64,000 nt of DNA from Malurus cyaneus samueli (taxonomy: Eukaryota > Chordata > Aves > Passeriformes > Maluridae), in assembly GCA_009741485.1 (NCBI GenBank), contig CM019214.1:50990863-51054862 (forward strand). The letters are read 5' to 3'. Below are positions 35,279 through 48,500 of this stretch, in pieces. How positions within the stretch are numbered: position 1 is the stretch's first letter; each line of letters starts with the position of its first letter. A program made the translations under genes and the position numbers. A model generated the notes under the pieces. It ran no database searches and had not been told where the DNA came from. It was given only the letters and a program-made list of their open reading frames with translations.

Positions 35279-38200
35279 TCAGATAACATAAAATACAGTT
35301 TTAATTCTGTGTTGTTGTTGTTTGAAACATTTTTTTTGTTGGAGGCTTTTTGCTACTCCAAAATTGATTTTCTTTGTTTTTACTTTTGTTTACAGGAGTG
35401 TGTTTATCAAGATAGGAATAAATATTTGAAGAATATTCATAAAACCGGGATGCTCATTTAAAATTCCCCTAATCTATAATAATTATGAGAGGGATAGTAG
35501 GCTTTTTTATATGTGGACGCTGTGTTTCTTTCCCTCAGCTTGGTATGTGAGGGACTGATGGCTCCTGAGAGCAATCTGGCAGAGCACTGTTTGGGCTCCC
35601 TCTCCTTCCATGGTCGCTCTGAGCATCTCTGTGAGTGGGCAGAGTTTTGTCTCATAACCCAACCTTAATCTCACAAGTTAAGAACAAGCCTAAGTCTATG
35701 AAGGTTTTTGTAGATAAGTCCAAATGCCACTTACCCATACCTTGAGCTGGCTGTCTGCATGCTGGCTGGGCAGCGCACCTTATTTAATTGAGGTCCAGAC
35801 AGAAAAAAAAGCCCAAGCACGGAAGCATGGTTCCACTGCACTCCAAATTCAGACACACGTCTTTACTTAATTACTCACTACCATCTAAATATCAGCCATT
35901 CATTTGTGTGCACATATGAAAAATTGGTGTCATAAAAACCTGCATGGATCATTGACTAAAGTATTGTGAGACAGATGATCACTGAATGATCAAATTAATG
36001 GTATTTTTACAAATTACCAATATTTCTCCGTGTAGAAAAGATTGAAGGTGAATACTTTCAAGTTTTCCCCACTGTTTTATTTCCATTCCAGCTAGTTATG
36101 GTCCTGCTCTTCTAGGAACTGAATCAGGAGCACAAGTAGCAGCCAGTAGCTGAGAAATCAAGGATCTCAATCTTAAAGAGAGCCAAGTCACAGCTCTGTC
36201 TTGAAAATAATCTGGTATTTGTTTGCAAAATCCTTTTAGATTTTGTCTCCTTTTTATCCCTTGCTATTCATTTCCTGTCGTCATTACATTGGCACTGAGG
36301 GAGCATAAAGGGCTGTATTCATTCTGCTTAGCTTAGAAACTTAATTACCACATTAAATTGAGGCAAGCTTCAGCACCTAAAGAAATAAACAGCTTGCTGG
36401 AGGTAGCAGTCTATTGCCATTGATTTCCTTGAGAGACCTGAATGCAGATGTGGCACCTACATCCTGCAACCAAGAAAAAGAAAAAGTGTATTTCTATTGC
36501 TGGTAGTAGGCTACTGGTTTTGTAGTGATTTTTGTAGTGATAGCAGGACTGAAATTTCTTAGCTTTCCTTTCTTTGACCCTTTCTAATCTCACCTGAAAC
36601 TGTTTCCACTTGGTTTAAGTGTAACTGCAATTTTCCTAGTAATGTGCTGGCTACTCGTAATTTGGAATTTTCACTTATCATATGGTGTAACCAAAGCTTT
36701 TTATAGATAATAGTAAACAAAAATCTTTTTCTGCAGGATATTTTTTAAATACTCTAACAAAAATATGTATGAAGAGGTGTAGGCCTGTTATGAAGCAGAT
36801 GCCTTGGTAAGTGGGGACAAAAGATGAGGGAGAGTGCAGGCATGGGATGATTTGAGTCAGGGTTCAGACTGACACTGGGGACCCCATAGTTCTAAACAAA
36901 TCACCAGTGGTCACCTAACAAAATACAAGTCTGGAGCTCAAAGAAAACCTCAACTGTAGTAACAACACAGTTACTACAAAGAAAACAAAGAAAAAGTACC
37001 TGGTAATGTAAAATGAGCCATATAGAGTAAAATTTGTTTCACCATGAACTTGCAAGCAAGTAACAATAGAGAAAGCTGTACAGTAATGTTAGCAGATATA
37101 TAAAAAGTGGATCCTGGCATACATCATAGTCCTCCTGATGGAAGAATCAGGATACTTCTGATTCACTGTACCCCACCCAAATTAGTAATATTAATAGCAA
37201 TGTTAATAGTATAATAATAATTCTGTATGCTAATATTCAAGCCTTATTTTTTTTCTCTTTCATTTCCTGTAATATCTAGAACTGGACTAATAATAATTGA
37301 TTAGACTAATAATCTGTGATTAGACTTAAAGATTTCAATGATACCAGTAATAACCTCTTGGATTTTCACTTTTGTCATAAAAGGTTTTTGAGCAACAGAG
37401 CACTCTCCAGGATTCTGGTGGGGGCAAATAAATCAGAAGGTCATGGGACTACTTTCTGAGTTACATGGGTGAGAGAGGAGAAGTGATAAGACACATGGAA
37501 TGGGGACATCCTTTAAGAGGTTGTGGTAACTGCCTGCCTTACTGAGACTAGAAAGTATTGTCATCTTAAGATCTGAAGAGCTGATTATTGTCCCTTACAG
37601 GGGGAACAATGCAGCCATATACAGATGTGGAAAATAAAGAAGCAGGTTAAACTCAATCAAATCCTTAAAAGACTGTTGCAGTTATAATGAAGGGGAGAAT
37701 GAGCTTCATTGACCAAACAATAAGTTCAGTGGATGACCTTTAGTAAGGAAAATTCCTCAATGCTGCTTGCACACAAGCCATAAAGAAATCAAATCTACAT
37801 CTATGTTATTTAGTTATTTGACCACATTAAAATCCCCTTTTCTTGGTACAGCCTGTTACCTCTTTGTTATGCAGTTACTGAATGCATTTTAATATCTCAG
37901 TGTGAAGTTCATAAGAAGATCACGTGCCTAAATAGTATTTTGAGTATTATTTTTTAATATTTTCCATCTAATTTAATTTCTTTCCTGCTGAAAGTACTAC
38001 AAGGTCTGCCAAGACCACACTGGCAAATGGAAAGTACTCGAACAATGAACATCTCAACCAATGTTTAAAGCATGATTAGGGGATTATATGTCTTAAAGAG
38101 AAATGTCTCCTTTTATTAATCATGAATTGTTTGTTTCTATGGATTTTTATTACCACATATCACTATTTTTTCTTGTATTTTAAAAGCACAAAAATATTCC

Positions 38201-38698
38201 CAATTTTTAACATTCAGAGCTCCAATGTTAGTATCAAATAACCTTCCATCAAACCTCCTAAAATTTATTTCTTGTCATTCATGATCAACAGCATAGATCA
38301 ACTAGTACAAGTATGTCTTGATAGTGGGCTGGCTGTTATTAGTTGATTTGCAACCTATTTCAGTAGAAATAAGAACAGAGTTAACAGGAGATACAATAAG
38401 AGTCTTATTTTCTAGAAGGGTTCTCAGTTTCCTGGGAAAAGGGTGGAAATCTGTTCAAGTTTCCATAACTTGTCACCACCTTCTGCCTCATTACTCAATT
38501 GTTCTTGAATTATGGAATAATTAACTTTGTTTGATTATCTGACTCATGAGATATTTTGTGTAGTTGCATTCTTGAGATTATTCTGCCTTATTGATCAGGG
38601 TAAGAAAAACAAAATTGCAACCTGTTTCCCTCTAAGATATAACACTTGAAATGTGATGATCACCTGGGACAAAAAATTAATTTGCTTTTCTGATGACT
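35279..38698. other. Unannotated sequence
   Basis: About 3.4 kb with no recognisable gene or named repeat. A donor-like 'ttggtaagtgg' occurs at about 36805 but without an acceptor and open frame to go with it. Confidence 0.55.
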
Positions 38699-38765
38699 AT
38701 GTTTTTTGGGTTTTTTGGTTTTTTTTTGGTGTTTGTTTTGGTTTTTTTTTTTTTTTTTTTTTTTG
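38699..38765 (-). repeat. T-rich (GGTTTTT)n tract
   Basis: T runs separated by G or GG, ending in a run of more than 20 T. On the minus strand it is poly-A followed by CCAAAA-type units, similar to the tract at 24.9 kb. Confidence 0.9.
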
Positions 38766-39516
38766 TAGATCAAAATAAGCCAAAAATGTGTATATAAAAT
38801 AACTACACCACAAAGTGTCCACTTTTTCCTTTAGCCCTGGCAAAATTTCAGTTTTCTTTGGGTCTTTCCTTGGTTGTCTATCTACATAAGAGAACCCATG
38901 GAGCCACACTGATCTATGGAAATGGAGTGGTTTTGGGATGCAAGTTGACCAAACAATCATTGAAAATGTGAGAAATGTCCATTTAGTCTAAATAATAAAC
39001 AACATCATACACACCTTTATCAAAGGTATTTGATGGGATCAAAAAAAATGATATTAGGCTCATGCATCTTTGGTGCTGCAGGAAGGATGTACTCATATAT
39101 TCTTCTCAGCTTCGAATTCAGAAGTCATTATGGGACTATTTAGCATAAAACTTGATTTTAATAAGTTATTCGCAAACTGGAACCTGTGTTTTCCAGGTAA
39201 CAAGCAGAGAAGAACAGAAAAGTAAAAATTTAGAAGGAGGAATGCATTGAAAATATCAAGTAGGCAAAGTCCAGTATCAGTAGCATAAGCAGAGAAACTA
39301 ACCCTGAGTAATAACAAAGGTTTCTTTCTTCTCAGAGCTCCTTTTTGACCTATAACTTTCAGGGCTGAAACTTTATTTACCTCCCTGGAGTGAGGACTGG
39401 GGAACAGCTGTTCCCACAAAGGCAAATAACTTACCCTTCCACTTTTCTGTGGCTCAAATGCTAATCCCCAAATCGTCCCCATTACACAGACAATTTAATT
39501 CCTGGTCTCTCTTAGA
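38766..39516. other. Unannotated sequence
   Basis: No gene recognised. A 129-codon reverse ORF (39093-39482) lies downstream of the zinc-finger-like fragment on the same strand, but it is in a different context and shows no C2H2 pattern. Confidence 0.5.
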
Positions 39517-39600
39517 ACAAACCAATTCGTTTTCTCCAGTATGAAACCTAGGGTTTTTTTTTTTCTTGTTTTGAGAAAAGACTTTTCCACATTCTACATG
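39517..39600 (-). pseudogene. Degenerate C2H2 zinc-finger fragment
   Basis: The reverse-strand frame reads ECGKVFSQN, then a run of K from an A tract, then NPRFHTGENELVC. This matches the C2H2 finger and linker pattern: the second zinc cysteine, the GKxFSQ turn, the last zinc histidine, and HTGE followed by four residues and the next cysteine at the normal distance. The expected HQR before FH is NPR here, each explained by one base change; the first cysteine is replaced by H, and the spacing to the last histidine is one residue short. The finger could not bind zinc normally. No second finger, KRAB or SCAN domain was found on either side, so this is probably a fossil of a zinc-finger gene or retrocopy. 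Confidence 0.4.
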
Positions 39601-40040
39601 CAGGAAGTGGGAGTTTTGCACCTGTGCTAAGTCACACAACATCACCAAGACAGGAGCAGGTCTTTCACACTCCTGCGCCTCCAGGTACCCTCATATCATT
39701 TTCTAAAACATGCAACACCTGCTCTGCTTCATTAGAAAATATTATTCTGGTGAACCGTGGTTCCATTTCAGATATTTTAAACAAGAGAGCAAAAAGAAAA
39801 CAAAAAGAAAATAAAACAAGACCAAAAAAATATGTTATCTCTGAGCCCTGCTATGTGGTACCAAGAAAAAGCCAGTGCAGGAAAACCCTATCAGTCCAAA
39901 AAGCACAATCAGTCTGTACTATAGGGACCCATCACTGAGCAGTGTAGATGCAAACTGATCCCTTTCTGGCATGGGATTGTTTTCCAAACGGATAACTTTC
40001 ATAGTGTAGATCTGCTAAAGAGCTCTCGGACCAGAGACAG
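39601..40040. other. Unannotated sequence
   Basis: No gene recognised. A 104-codon plus-strand ORF (39624-39938) has a lysine-rich middle due to A-rich DNA and no domain. Confidence 0.5.
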
Positions 40041-40620
40041 GATCACAGAATCATAAAACATTCTGAGCTGGAAGGGACTGACAAAGATCATTGAGTCCAA
40101 CTCCTGGCCCTGCACAAAACCACTCTCAAGAATCACGCCTTCTGCCTGAGAGCATTGTCCAAAATCTTCTTGAACTCCGTCAGGCTTGGTGCTGTGACCA
40201 CATCCCTGAGGATCCTGTACCAGTGTCCAACCACCCTCTGGGCAAAGAACTTTTTCCTAACATCCAACCTAAACCTCCCTATCACCACTTCAGGACACTC
40301 CCTCAGGTCCTGTCACTGGCCACCACAGGGAAGAGATCAGTGCCTGCCCCTCCTCTTCCCCTCAGGAGGAAGTTGTAACTGCAGTGAGGTCTCCCCACAG
40401 TCTCATCTTCTCCAGGCTGAGCAGATCAAGTGATCTCAACTGCTTCCCCTACAGCTTCCTCTCCAGACCCCTCACCATCTTTGTTGCCCTCCTTTGAAAC
40501 CTCTCTGATAGTTTAATGTAGTTTTTATATTGTTGTGCACCAAACTGATCATAATATTTAAGATGAGACTGCACCAGCGTAGAGCAGGCAGGACAGCCCC
40601 CTCCTCTGGTTTATTTCTCT
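40041..40620 (-). mobile_element. CR1 LINE, antisense
   Basis: The plus strand starts with the tail 'gatcacagaatcataaaaca', then 'gagctggaagggactgacaa' and 'catccctgaggatcctgtac'. It then reads 'tttttcctaacatccaacct' and 'ttgttgccctcctttgaaac', and ends after 'gatgagactgcaccagcg'. The order fits an antisense CR1 3' half including the ORF2 C-terminus. The internal open frames at 40091-40433 are antisense readings without meaning. Divergence is moderate. Confidence 0.95.
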
Positions 40621-43600
40621 TCAGCAAGATCTTTGGCACAGAAAACTAAAGAAACATGGAGGCTTTTTAAAATGAGTACATAAGGGTTTCATCGTGAACT
40701 TCATGCAATGGAAAAACATTCAAAAGTCAATGCGGCATAATTTGGCTAGTTTAAACTTTTGTCTACATGAAAATAGGTTGACAAATCTGTGGTAGAAGAA
40801 AGAACAGGCATCTGGTTTACATGGAAAGAAGATTGCCTAGAAGTTCTTGGAAATTTTATTCATATGGTCTTTCCTAGGCTCAAAAAACCTCCAAGGTTTT
40901 TAACAGCAGTCAATTTTCTCTGAATCAATTAGATTTAAAAGGAAATGTAGTCTGTAGAAATAAAACAGTGATTTTAGACCAGGAGGATATGAGTCACCAT
41001 ATAAAGAAAAAGGTAATGAGGGAGGAAAAGGATAATATAAAAAATATGTTTTTTAAAAATAGAAAAATATAACAACCCTTTAAAGTAGTGCATCCATCTA
41101 AGAAGAACAACAGATGTACAACTTCCTGATTCTCAATTATTTCTCATAGCCTGTTTGGAGCCAAACTGCAGATCTTGTCCTCAGTAGAACTGGTACAAAT
41201 GGAGATGAAGGGTCTAGGAATTCCACTACCACTTCTATGGATGAAATCTCCTCAGTAAAGAGCAAAGAAAAGAAAACAGAAAAATCTTGTGGTGCAAAAC
41301 ATTTCCTCTTGCAAGAGGACCAAATTGCAGCTGGTCCAGCTTCATGCCTGCCATTTAATGGTTTTTCTGTTCAGTAAGTGTGCATGTCACTAAGGTAGTA
41401 CACTTAAAATTCAGGTTCCTAAAAATTAGAAATTTAAGTCTGAATACATTTGTGTAAGCTCCATATAATAAGCAATCTAAAAAACATTTCAGTTTAAACT
41501 AAAACAGAGACTTAGAGGTGTAAGAACAACCTCTGCTAGTTTCTCTCCACTCACTACACAAGAAACCCAAGGAAATGAGCTCAGATTTCAATGGTTAGAT
41601 ATCTACGTTTGGAAGACGGAAATCTCACTCTAATTTACAAGCTACTATGGCCACATATTAACTCTCATATATGGGCTAATTCAAGTGCCTAGCCTCAGCT
41701 GCAAGTAGGTAAGATTTCTCTATGGGAGTTAAACACATGCTTCCAATCTTTCCTTAAATCCCAAAATGTGAGAGACAAAGGCCTAGGAGATCAATCTCAT
41801 GGCTAAATGACAGCTGCTACTTGCAATTTTACCAATGAAACAGTTATAAACTTAGTTTTATAGGTTCACTAAGCCAAGTTTATGCCTATTTTGCATTGCC
41901 AGAGTGGACAAAGCATATAGAAGGTACCATCATGTCTGGTTGTCAGATGGTAGATGCATAAACTGCAGGATTGGTAGCTGTAACTCCTCTGGTTCATTGT
42001 TCAGCTTTCCTCTCTACTATTGGCATGTGACAAAAGTTATTTCAGTCCTTCATTCTAACATTCTAACTAATTTTGTGTGGGTTTTGTTGGTTTGAGGTTT
42101 TTGTTTGTTGTTTGTTTTTTTGTTTGTTTTTTTTTTCATTATTCAAGTATGTTTTAGCCATGTTGTACTTTACTGGATAACTAGAAATATGATATTTTTG
42201 AGTAAGAGGTGCCACAATTTATCTAGTACTGGAAGGTTCATTCCTGTTAACTACATCATGCTAAATCAATTATATATGAAAGTCGATTCATTAGATTGCA
42301 ATATTGTGATAAAATCTACATACAAAGCCCACGGATGACATTTGGTATCACAGTAAAAATCTTTGTCAGAACTACTGTGGCTATATTGATGGAGTAAGGA
42401 CAAGGAAGTATGAGTGAGTTAGAAGGTTTTGAAAAATGAATCTTTTCAACTTTTCACAGCTTCTTTCTTGTCAAAGTTGATTCATTTTAGTGTTAAAAAA
42501 ACATGACTAAGATAAAGCTGCAGACTGATATGCTATATATATGCATTTTCCCCTTCTCAAAGCAATATTATAAAATACGTATTAACTTTCAGGCCAATCA
42601 TAACTGAGCAGACCAATAAGGAAAAGAGGCCTATTGACAAATCTATTTTATAAAAGAAAGTATTTGAACTAGCGGTAATACCACTTGAATTATTCAACCA
42701 TCTAACTGAATTTATGTTGAACCATTTTCCTTTTCCTTCCCTTTAAAAGGTTTTGCAGAAGCTCAAAAAGAAGTCAAAACTTCCATGCTCCTGAATAATG
42801 AACGCAGACTGTTCCTCACTCCAGTAAACACTGCATTTTTGTGAAGAAAGAGAACAGCTGGTGCATGAAATCAAGCTTTTGAAATCACATATTTCAAGAA
42901 AAATTCTCTCAAAATACAGCTTTCAGTAAACATCCGTCTACAATCCTTTTCTGTGTGAATATGAAACCTATTAAACAGTAAAGCCAGGATTATTGGTTTT
43001 GTGTGTGTGAGTTGTGTCCACCCTAGCAGAAAGGCTACTTATCCCCCTGGGCTCCCACAGTCTTGTGGAATAAAAGTGGTTTGTGCATCAGTGGTTTTCT
43101 GTGTGCTCCCAGACCATGTCAAAGAGCCTATGTCGTGCTCTTCATTCGGTATTTGGGAAATATTGCTTTGCAACCTGGTGCCAGCTGGGGGAGGGAATAT
43201 GGGGGCTTAAAGATGTGGACAGTAAATGTACATTCCACAGAGTGGTTAATGGTCAAGAGAATCAGGGGTTCACTGAGGCAAGACACAGAGGAATGTCCAA
43301 CTTGTTTTTTGATTGATGGTCAGCAGAATGCCAAGGATCAAGAGAAAATAAGCAGAAAAAGATATTTCAGCAGGGAAAACAAGGCATTAATAATGTATAC
43401 CATGCCTTACATTGGTGATGATTTATAGTCTGGCTTGCAGACAAAACCACCAATCTAGTACTGCTAATAACACAAGGGGTATGGAAAACTCCAAGGTCTT
43501 TTTTATAAATGATGGAGTACACAACAGCCACAAAGTTTCTTTCGGAGGTTTGTTTCCCTGTCATAATCTCCTGTAATCATTCAATTTGCAAGGCCATCAA

Positions 43601-44817
43601 CCCAGAAAAAAGTTTAAGGTGCCAGTTTAAGACTGAAACTGAAAATACTTCTGGTCAAGAAATACAGTTCTAGCTTCTTGCATGAGGCAGAGTAAATCTA
43701 ACTTCATGATGTGAAGTAATTGGGTATGAGGCACTTACACCTGAGGAAAAACATTTATGTGACAGGTTTATGTTCTGACAGTAAATATATGGCAAAAGTT
43801 GTTTTTTTTTTCAGGGAGCACATGGTTTACACATGATAATTGATTTTTCTGAAATAAATGAGCTTCAATATCTTTATTTTTTTTCTTAAATGTGGTGAAA
43901 CAAGCACTATGAAATATCTTGCCCAGCAGTTTCAGTTCTTCCTTTGCCCAAGAAGATTTGAATAGAAATCCTTCATCTTGAAAATGTCCCAATTGTCAGG
44001 TAAGAGAGTCATTCTATGTTGTCTTAATCTGTATTTAAGTAATTTATAAAAAGTTACTCCAAGGAGAGAGATTGAGAGAGACATTTGAAAATACTTGATG
44101 ATTAGGCAATTTACCTGAAAGGTTATTTATGCTGTTTCAATCCCCATTCTGAATTGGACAAAGGTGTGAACTGTGAGGCTACAAGATATTTTAGAACACT
44201 TATTTCAACCTTTCCTGTTGACATTGTTCCACTTCAGATAAAATGCTCAAAATGTGATTGAGATGGAAAATAAGATTAGCTCTCCAGTCCTCCAGCTAGG
44301 ACACTTGCTCAGGAGATGGGAACACATGGAATGCCTCTCTTCAGTAAATATTTAATTGAGTATGTGCAGTGGAACAGTGTCAACAGGAGACATTAAAAGA
44401 GCCCTTTTTTATTAGTTTAAGTTAAGGGCAAGCGTTTATCGCACAATTTATGCAGAGAGGTGATCTGAATCTAAGTTTTTCACATCCTGCATTTTACTGC
44501 TTGAGTCCCTGTGCATGAGAACTTCCTCTTCTTCTAGGTACTTGAGATTAGATTTTTTTTTAATATTATAAATAGTCACTATTTTTTCATTATTTTATTA
44601 ATAAGTAACACTACCCCTCCTTCCACTGTTATGATAAACTGACATCCACACTGGAAAAGTGGTGCTGAGTTTGTATTTGCAGCCCCTGACTACCAAGAAC
44701 AGAGCAGAAATGTATAGTCATTAAAAAGATAATGGAACCATTAGTTTGCTAGACTAAACCAAAGCTTTTTCCTTGATTTTAAAGAGAGTACTTACAGATA
44801 TCATATGGCAGGAGAAA
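40621..44817. other. Unannotated sequence
   Basis: About 4.2 kb without a recognised gene. Three overlapping plus-strand ORFs at 43001-43428 lie in a patch of more balanced composition, but none shows a domain or splice support. A T/G-rich tract lies at 42071-42137. Confidence 0.5.
42071..42137 (-). repeat. T/G-rich (TTTG)n tract
   Basis: TTTG-like units merging into a T run. On the minus strand it is an AAAC-type A-rich tract like several others in the window. Confidence 0.85.
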
Positions 44818-45590
44818 CACCTGATATGCTGGAGTGCAGGGACTTCATACTCCGAGACAGTTCAACAGGTTGCAGAAACAGGCTAACAGGAGCCTCGTAA
44901 AATTTAACAAAAGCAAGTGCAGGGTCCTCTGTCTGGGAAAGCAGAACACCATCCATTTGCACAGCTAGAAAGCAGCTTTGAATAAAACCACTTGTAAGTC
45001 CTGGTGACCAACTGGCTGGACACAAGCTATCAGACTGCCCTGCTGCAGAGTTAATTCAGGTCTGTACCAGCAAGAGCGCAGACAAGGGATTTAGAGAAGT
45101 GGTTGCTTCACTGTATTCAACACACGTGAGTCCGTATTTTCAGTACTGTGTCTAGTTTTGGGGTCCTGGTTTTAGGAAAGACCTGGCCATACTGAAGTGA
45201 AGGGGGATGCCTAGGTAATCAGGAACAGGTTGTAGAAGGGCAGAGAGAACTGGGCCTGTTCAGCCTGGAGAAGACCAAGGTCTAGGGAGATGCTTTATCT
45301 GCCTGCAACTACCACACTGGAGTACGGAGAGAAGATGGAGACAGATTCTTCTCAGAAGTTCACAGCAACAGAAGAGGAGGAAATGAACTGGAACAAGAGA
45401 GATTCTATTTAAATATAAGGAATTTTTAATTCACAGAAAGGATTTTTAAACAAGTTACCCATAGAAATTTTGGAATTTCACTGGAGATATTAAGAACTTG
45501 ACTGTACGTGATCCGGAACAACCTGGTCTAAGTAGGTCTAGATCTTAGGAGAAGGTTGGACCTGCTGACTTTCAGTCAATCTTCAGGAAA
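44818..45590 (+). mobile_element. CR1 LINE, sense, diverged
   Basis: The sense strand carries ORF2 and 3' UTR text in order: 'gatatgctggagtgcaggg', 'aagcaagtgcagggtcct', 'cagtactgtgtctagttttg' and 'ctgggcctgttcagcctgga'. It then reads 'cactggagatattaagaact' and ends beyond 'aacaacctggtctaagtagg' and 'ggttggacctgctgac'. It is a longer but older copy than the one at 40 kb, with indels that destroy the reading frame. The tail microsatellite is not clear. Confidence 0.9.
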
Positions 45591-48500
45591 CTTTCAGTAA
45601 ACTGAGTTTCAGTCAATTTATATCTTGAACATTTTATTTTCCAATGTAAAGAATTTAGAAAATTATATTAGCAGTATTTACATTTCCTTGGTGCTCTTGA
45701 AAATAAAATGGCTAAATTTTAAAATTATTGTGCAATGTAAAACATTCCTTTTCTAATTTGTATACAACAGATGTCTTTATTCCTCTCCCTATTCACCCTC
45801 TATACTCTCCATCAAATACCCTAAGAGTATTCTGTATTTTCTTGTATACATCCAGTATCTTCACAGCATTTAGGGCAATAATCAATGTAGACTACAGTAC
45901 ACGTTATTCCTTGCTTTCCTCTTCCATCCATCTTCCACGAATCCACTGCAAAATTAATAGTTCCTAAAAATTGGTCATATTTTTACAATACTCTAAAGAC
46001 AGAATATTGGTCTATCTTTTGCAAAATTTTGTATTCAAGATATTTAGCTTAAAAAAATTTGAAATAGATTTTTTTTGTTATTTTAACCTGAAAAGTATGT
46101 GTATTTGTGTTTAAGAGAAAGAGAAAGAAAAAATTGTGATTTATCACCAGTTGACTAAAATGCACAATTCTCAAGCCGTGGTGGGTTTGTTTCACTACCA
46201 TTCAAATATTACTTCCAAGATATATCATCCCTTCTTTCAGATACATACAAATAGATATGCACATGCATATATGTTCAAGCACATAAGTATATTTACCCAT
46301 AAAAACTTCAGAAGAAAAATGAACCTCCTAAACTCAGTAGTAACTGTAAATATTATTGATTTATTTGGTTTTTATGTGAATAATTTTCTCTTTGGCTTTT
46401 ATGTCAGAGAAAAATAAAATGTGTTTGTATTGGCAACACTTTTTTCCATGTGAACTACAAATACTGCCTCTGAAAATGAAAGGCTCCTTAAAAAAGGACG
46501 CATTTGAAAAACTTTTTGCTCTTACATTTATAGTTTCAAAAGGGAGTGCGTTGAGTTCTACCATAGCATTTCACACAGGTGTTTATCTGAGGAAATATCA
46601 CTTATTCTGATTTTGGAGAATATAATTGATTTACAATTACCTTCTTTTTCATTCCTTTTTGCAATTCTGTATCCAGGAGAGCCCACAGCCTTTAAACAAT
46701 GGGAGTGGTCTTGTCCCTTTGGATTTCTCTCTACCTAGCATGAAATGTGTTTGTCTTGCATTACTGATCAGTGATCATTCTTGCTGCTTCAAGAATCACA
46801 TAGCACATTGTAGCATGTTTTTTACATTTATTTCCACACTTTTTTTCTGGAATAAAATTGCTTCAAATCTTGGTGTATTGGAATTTATTATATTAACTCA
46901 GAGATAAAATTGAGCAACAAGAGAGAAACTTTGGAGCTAGAGATGTCAAGAAATCCACTGTGCAGGAGGGTTTTCATCAGTAACATAATTTTTGGAAGCT
47001 ACTTTTGTTTGAGGGGAGACACAGTCATCGAGCAGAAGATTTGCCTCAACAAGCAGGTGTCTTTCAAATCCTTTACTCCAAGTGGTTCTAAAATTCTGTT
47101 ACAAAGAATACATGTTGAACTTACCCAGCTACAGCAGTTTCCACAAGTTTTTTAGCAAAAGAACATAAAAATATCTCATATGCATAGACCCATGGCCCAT
47201 CCTGGTTTCTATTCTGTCTCCGGGATGGGCAGGAGGTCCTGCTGCCTGGGGAAAGTAGGAAAGCTGTTCTGGTTGCAGAACAGCTACTTGGGAAAAGCAA
47301 ACCTGGAAGGAGGGAGGGATGGAGAGGCTGGGCTAAAACATGAACCAGAACACTTCCAGTTGAGTTCAAACGGCCACTATAATTGTATCCCATGAATCTC
47401 AACATTATACTAGACAGAGTTCAAGGTACATATCACAGTTTCTCTTACCCTTCTCAATAAAAAGAAGACCCAAGAAAGGACAGTGAGAGGCAGACGCAGC
47501 CTGTTCTGACCAAGTCTGCAGCACAAACCACGGGGAGAACAAAGTCATGGAACCGCTGGTCAGCTGAGATGTTGCATGTGATTGCCCAGAATTTTCAGCT
47601 CGTTAGAAGGTGTTTTTCTGCTGTCAGATGTAAAGGTGATTTTGCAGTTTGCTCAGGCAGGAGGATGCTTAGCTAAGCCAAGCAGAATGGTTGTTAGGAG
47701 CAGCTCTTACTTTTTCACACCTGGACTTGAGGCCCAGAGCCTCAGCAAGTCAGTCATTCCATGTCAGTCCCTGAAATGAAGCAGCAAATATATCTGACAA
47801 GAGAAAATGCTGCACTCCTTTTGCCAAATGATTTGCATTCAAATGTAATAAAAACTATTCATTTGCCCAATACAGAAATCTCAAGTCTTCTGCTCATGGA
47901 CACACAAAATCAGGGGAAGGAACAGAACATTTAGTTTTTTTTCCAAATAAAGCCACAATGTATGCCCTAAAAAGGAGACTTCAGTAATGTAGATACCCTT
48001 CAGTTTCTTTGTGATCTGTTTAATAACTTTGTATTTCGTGTTGTTCATGCACATAAAATGCATATATATATATATATATTATATATTATATATATATATA
48101 TACACAAATCATATATGCATCAAACATATACAAAAGCACAGGAGCAACCATTCAGAAAGACCTTCCCAACCCCCCATTGTGAGTGATGTGAATATGCAAT
48201 TTTCTCTTTTGTAAAGTCTGTAGCTAAAAAAAAATAAAAATAAAATTAGTTCTGTGTATTTCAACCCACAGGTAGGATACAGAATAAAACAAATAGCAGT
48301 TATCCAGTATTGTTACTATAGTAAATTTTATTCTTCTTTTCTCAGTAGCCAGTTCCCTAATGTTAACAGATTTGGAATCTTGCTGTTTCACAAGTCTTTG
48401 CTATTTCTGAAGATTCTTCTTGAAAATATTACCACCTTGCAAAAGGTGACATCATCTTGAAATAATGACTGGTGTGTATTCCTGAGGTTAAACAAATTTC

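Noticed and set aside
36805..36815. Isolated GTAAGT splice-donor-like word
   Set aside because: Such words are expected by chance in 64 kb, and no acceptor or open frame accompanies it.
43001..43428. Three overlapping plus-strand ORFs in a balanced-composition patch
   Set aside because: Three frames open at once indicate stop-poor composition rather than a gene; no domain in any of them.
47121..47405. GC-richer patch with open frames on both strands
   Set aside because: No recognisable protein or repeat; the composition is less extreme than at 17.3 kb, and there is no further support.
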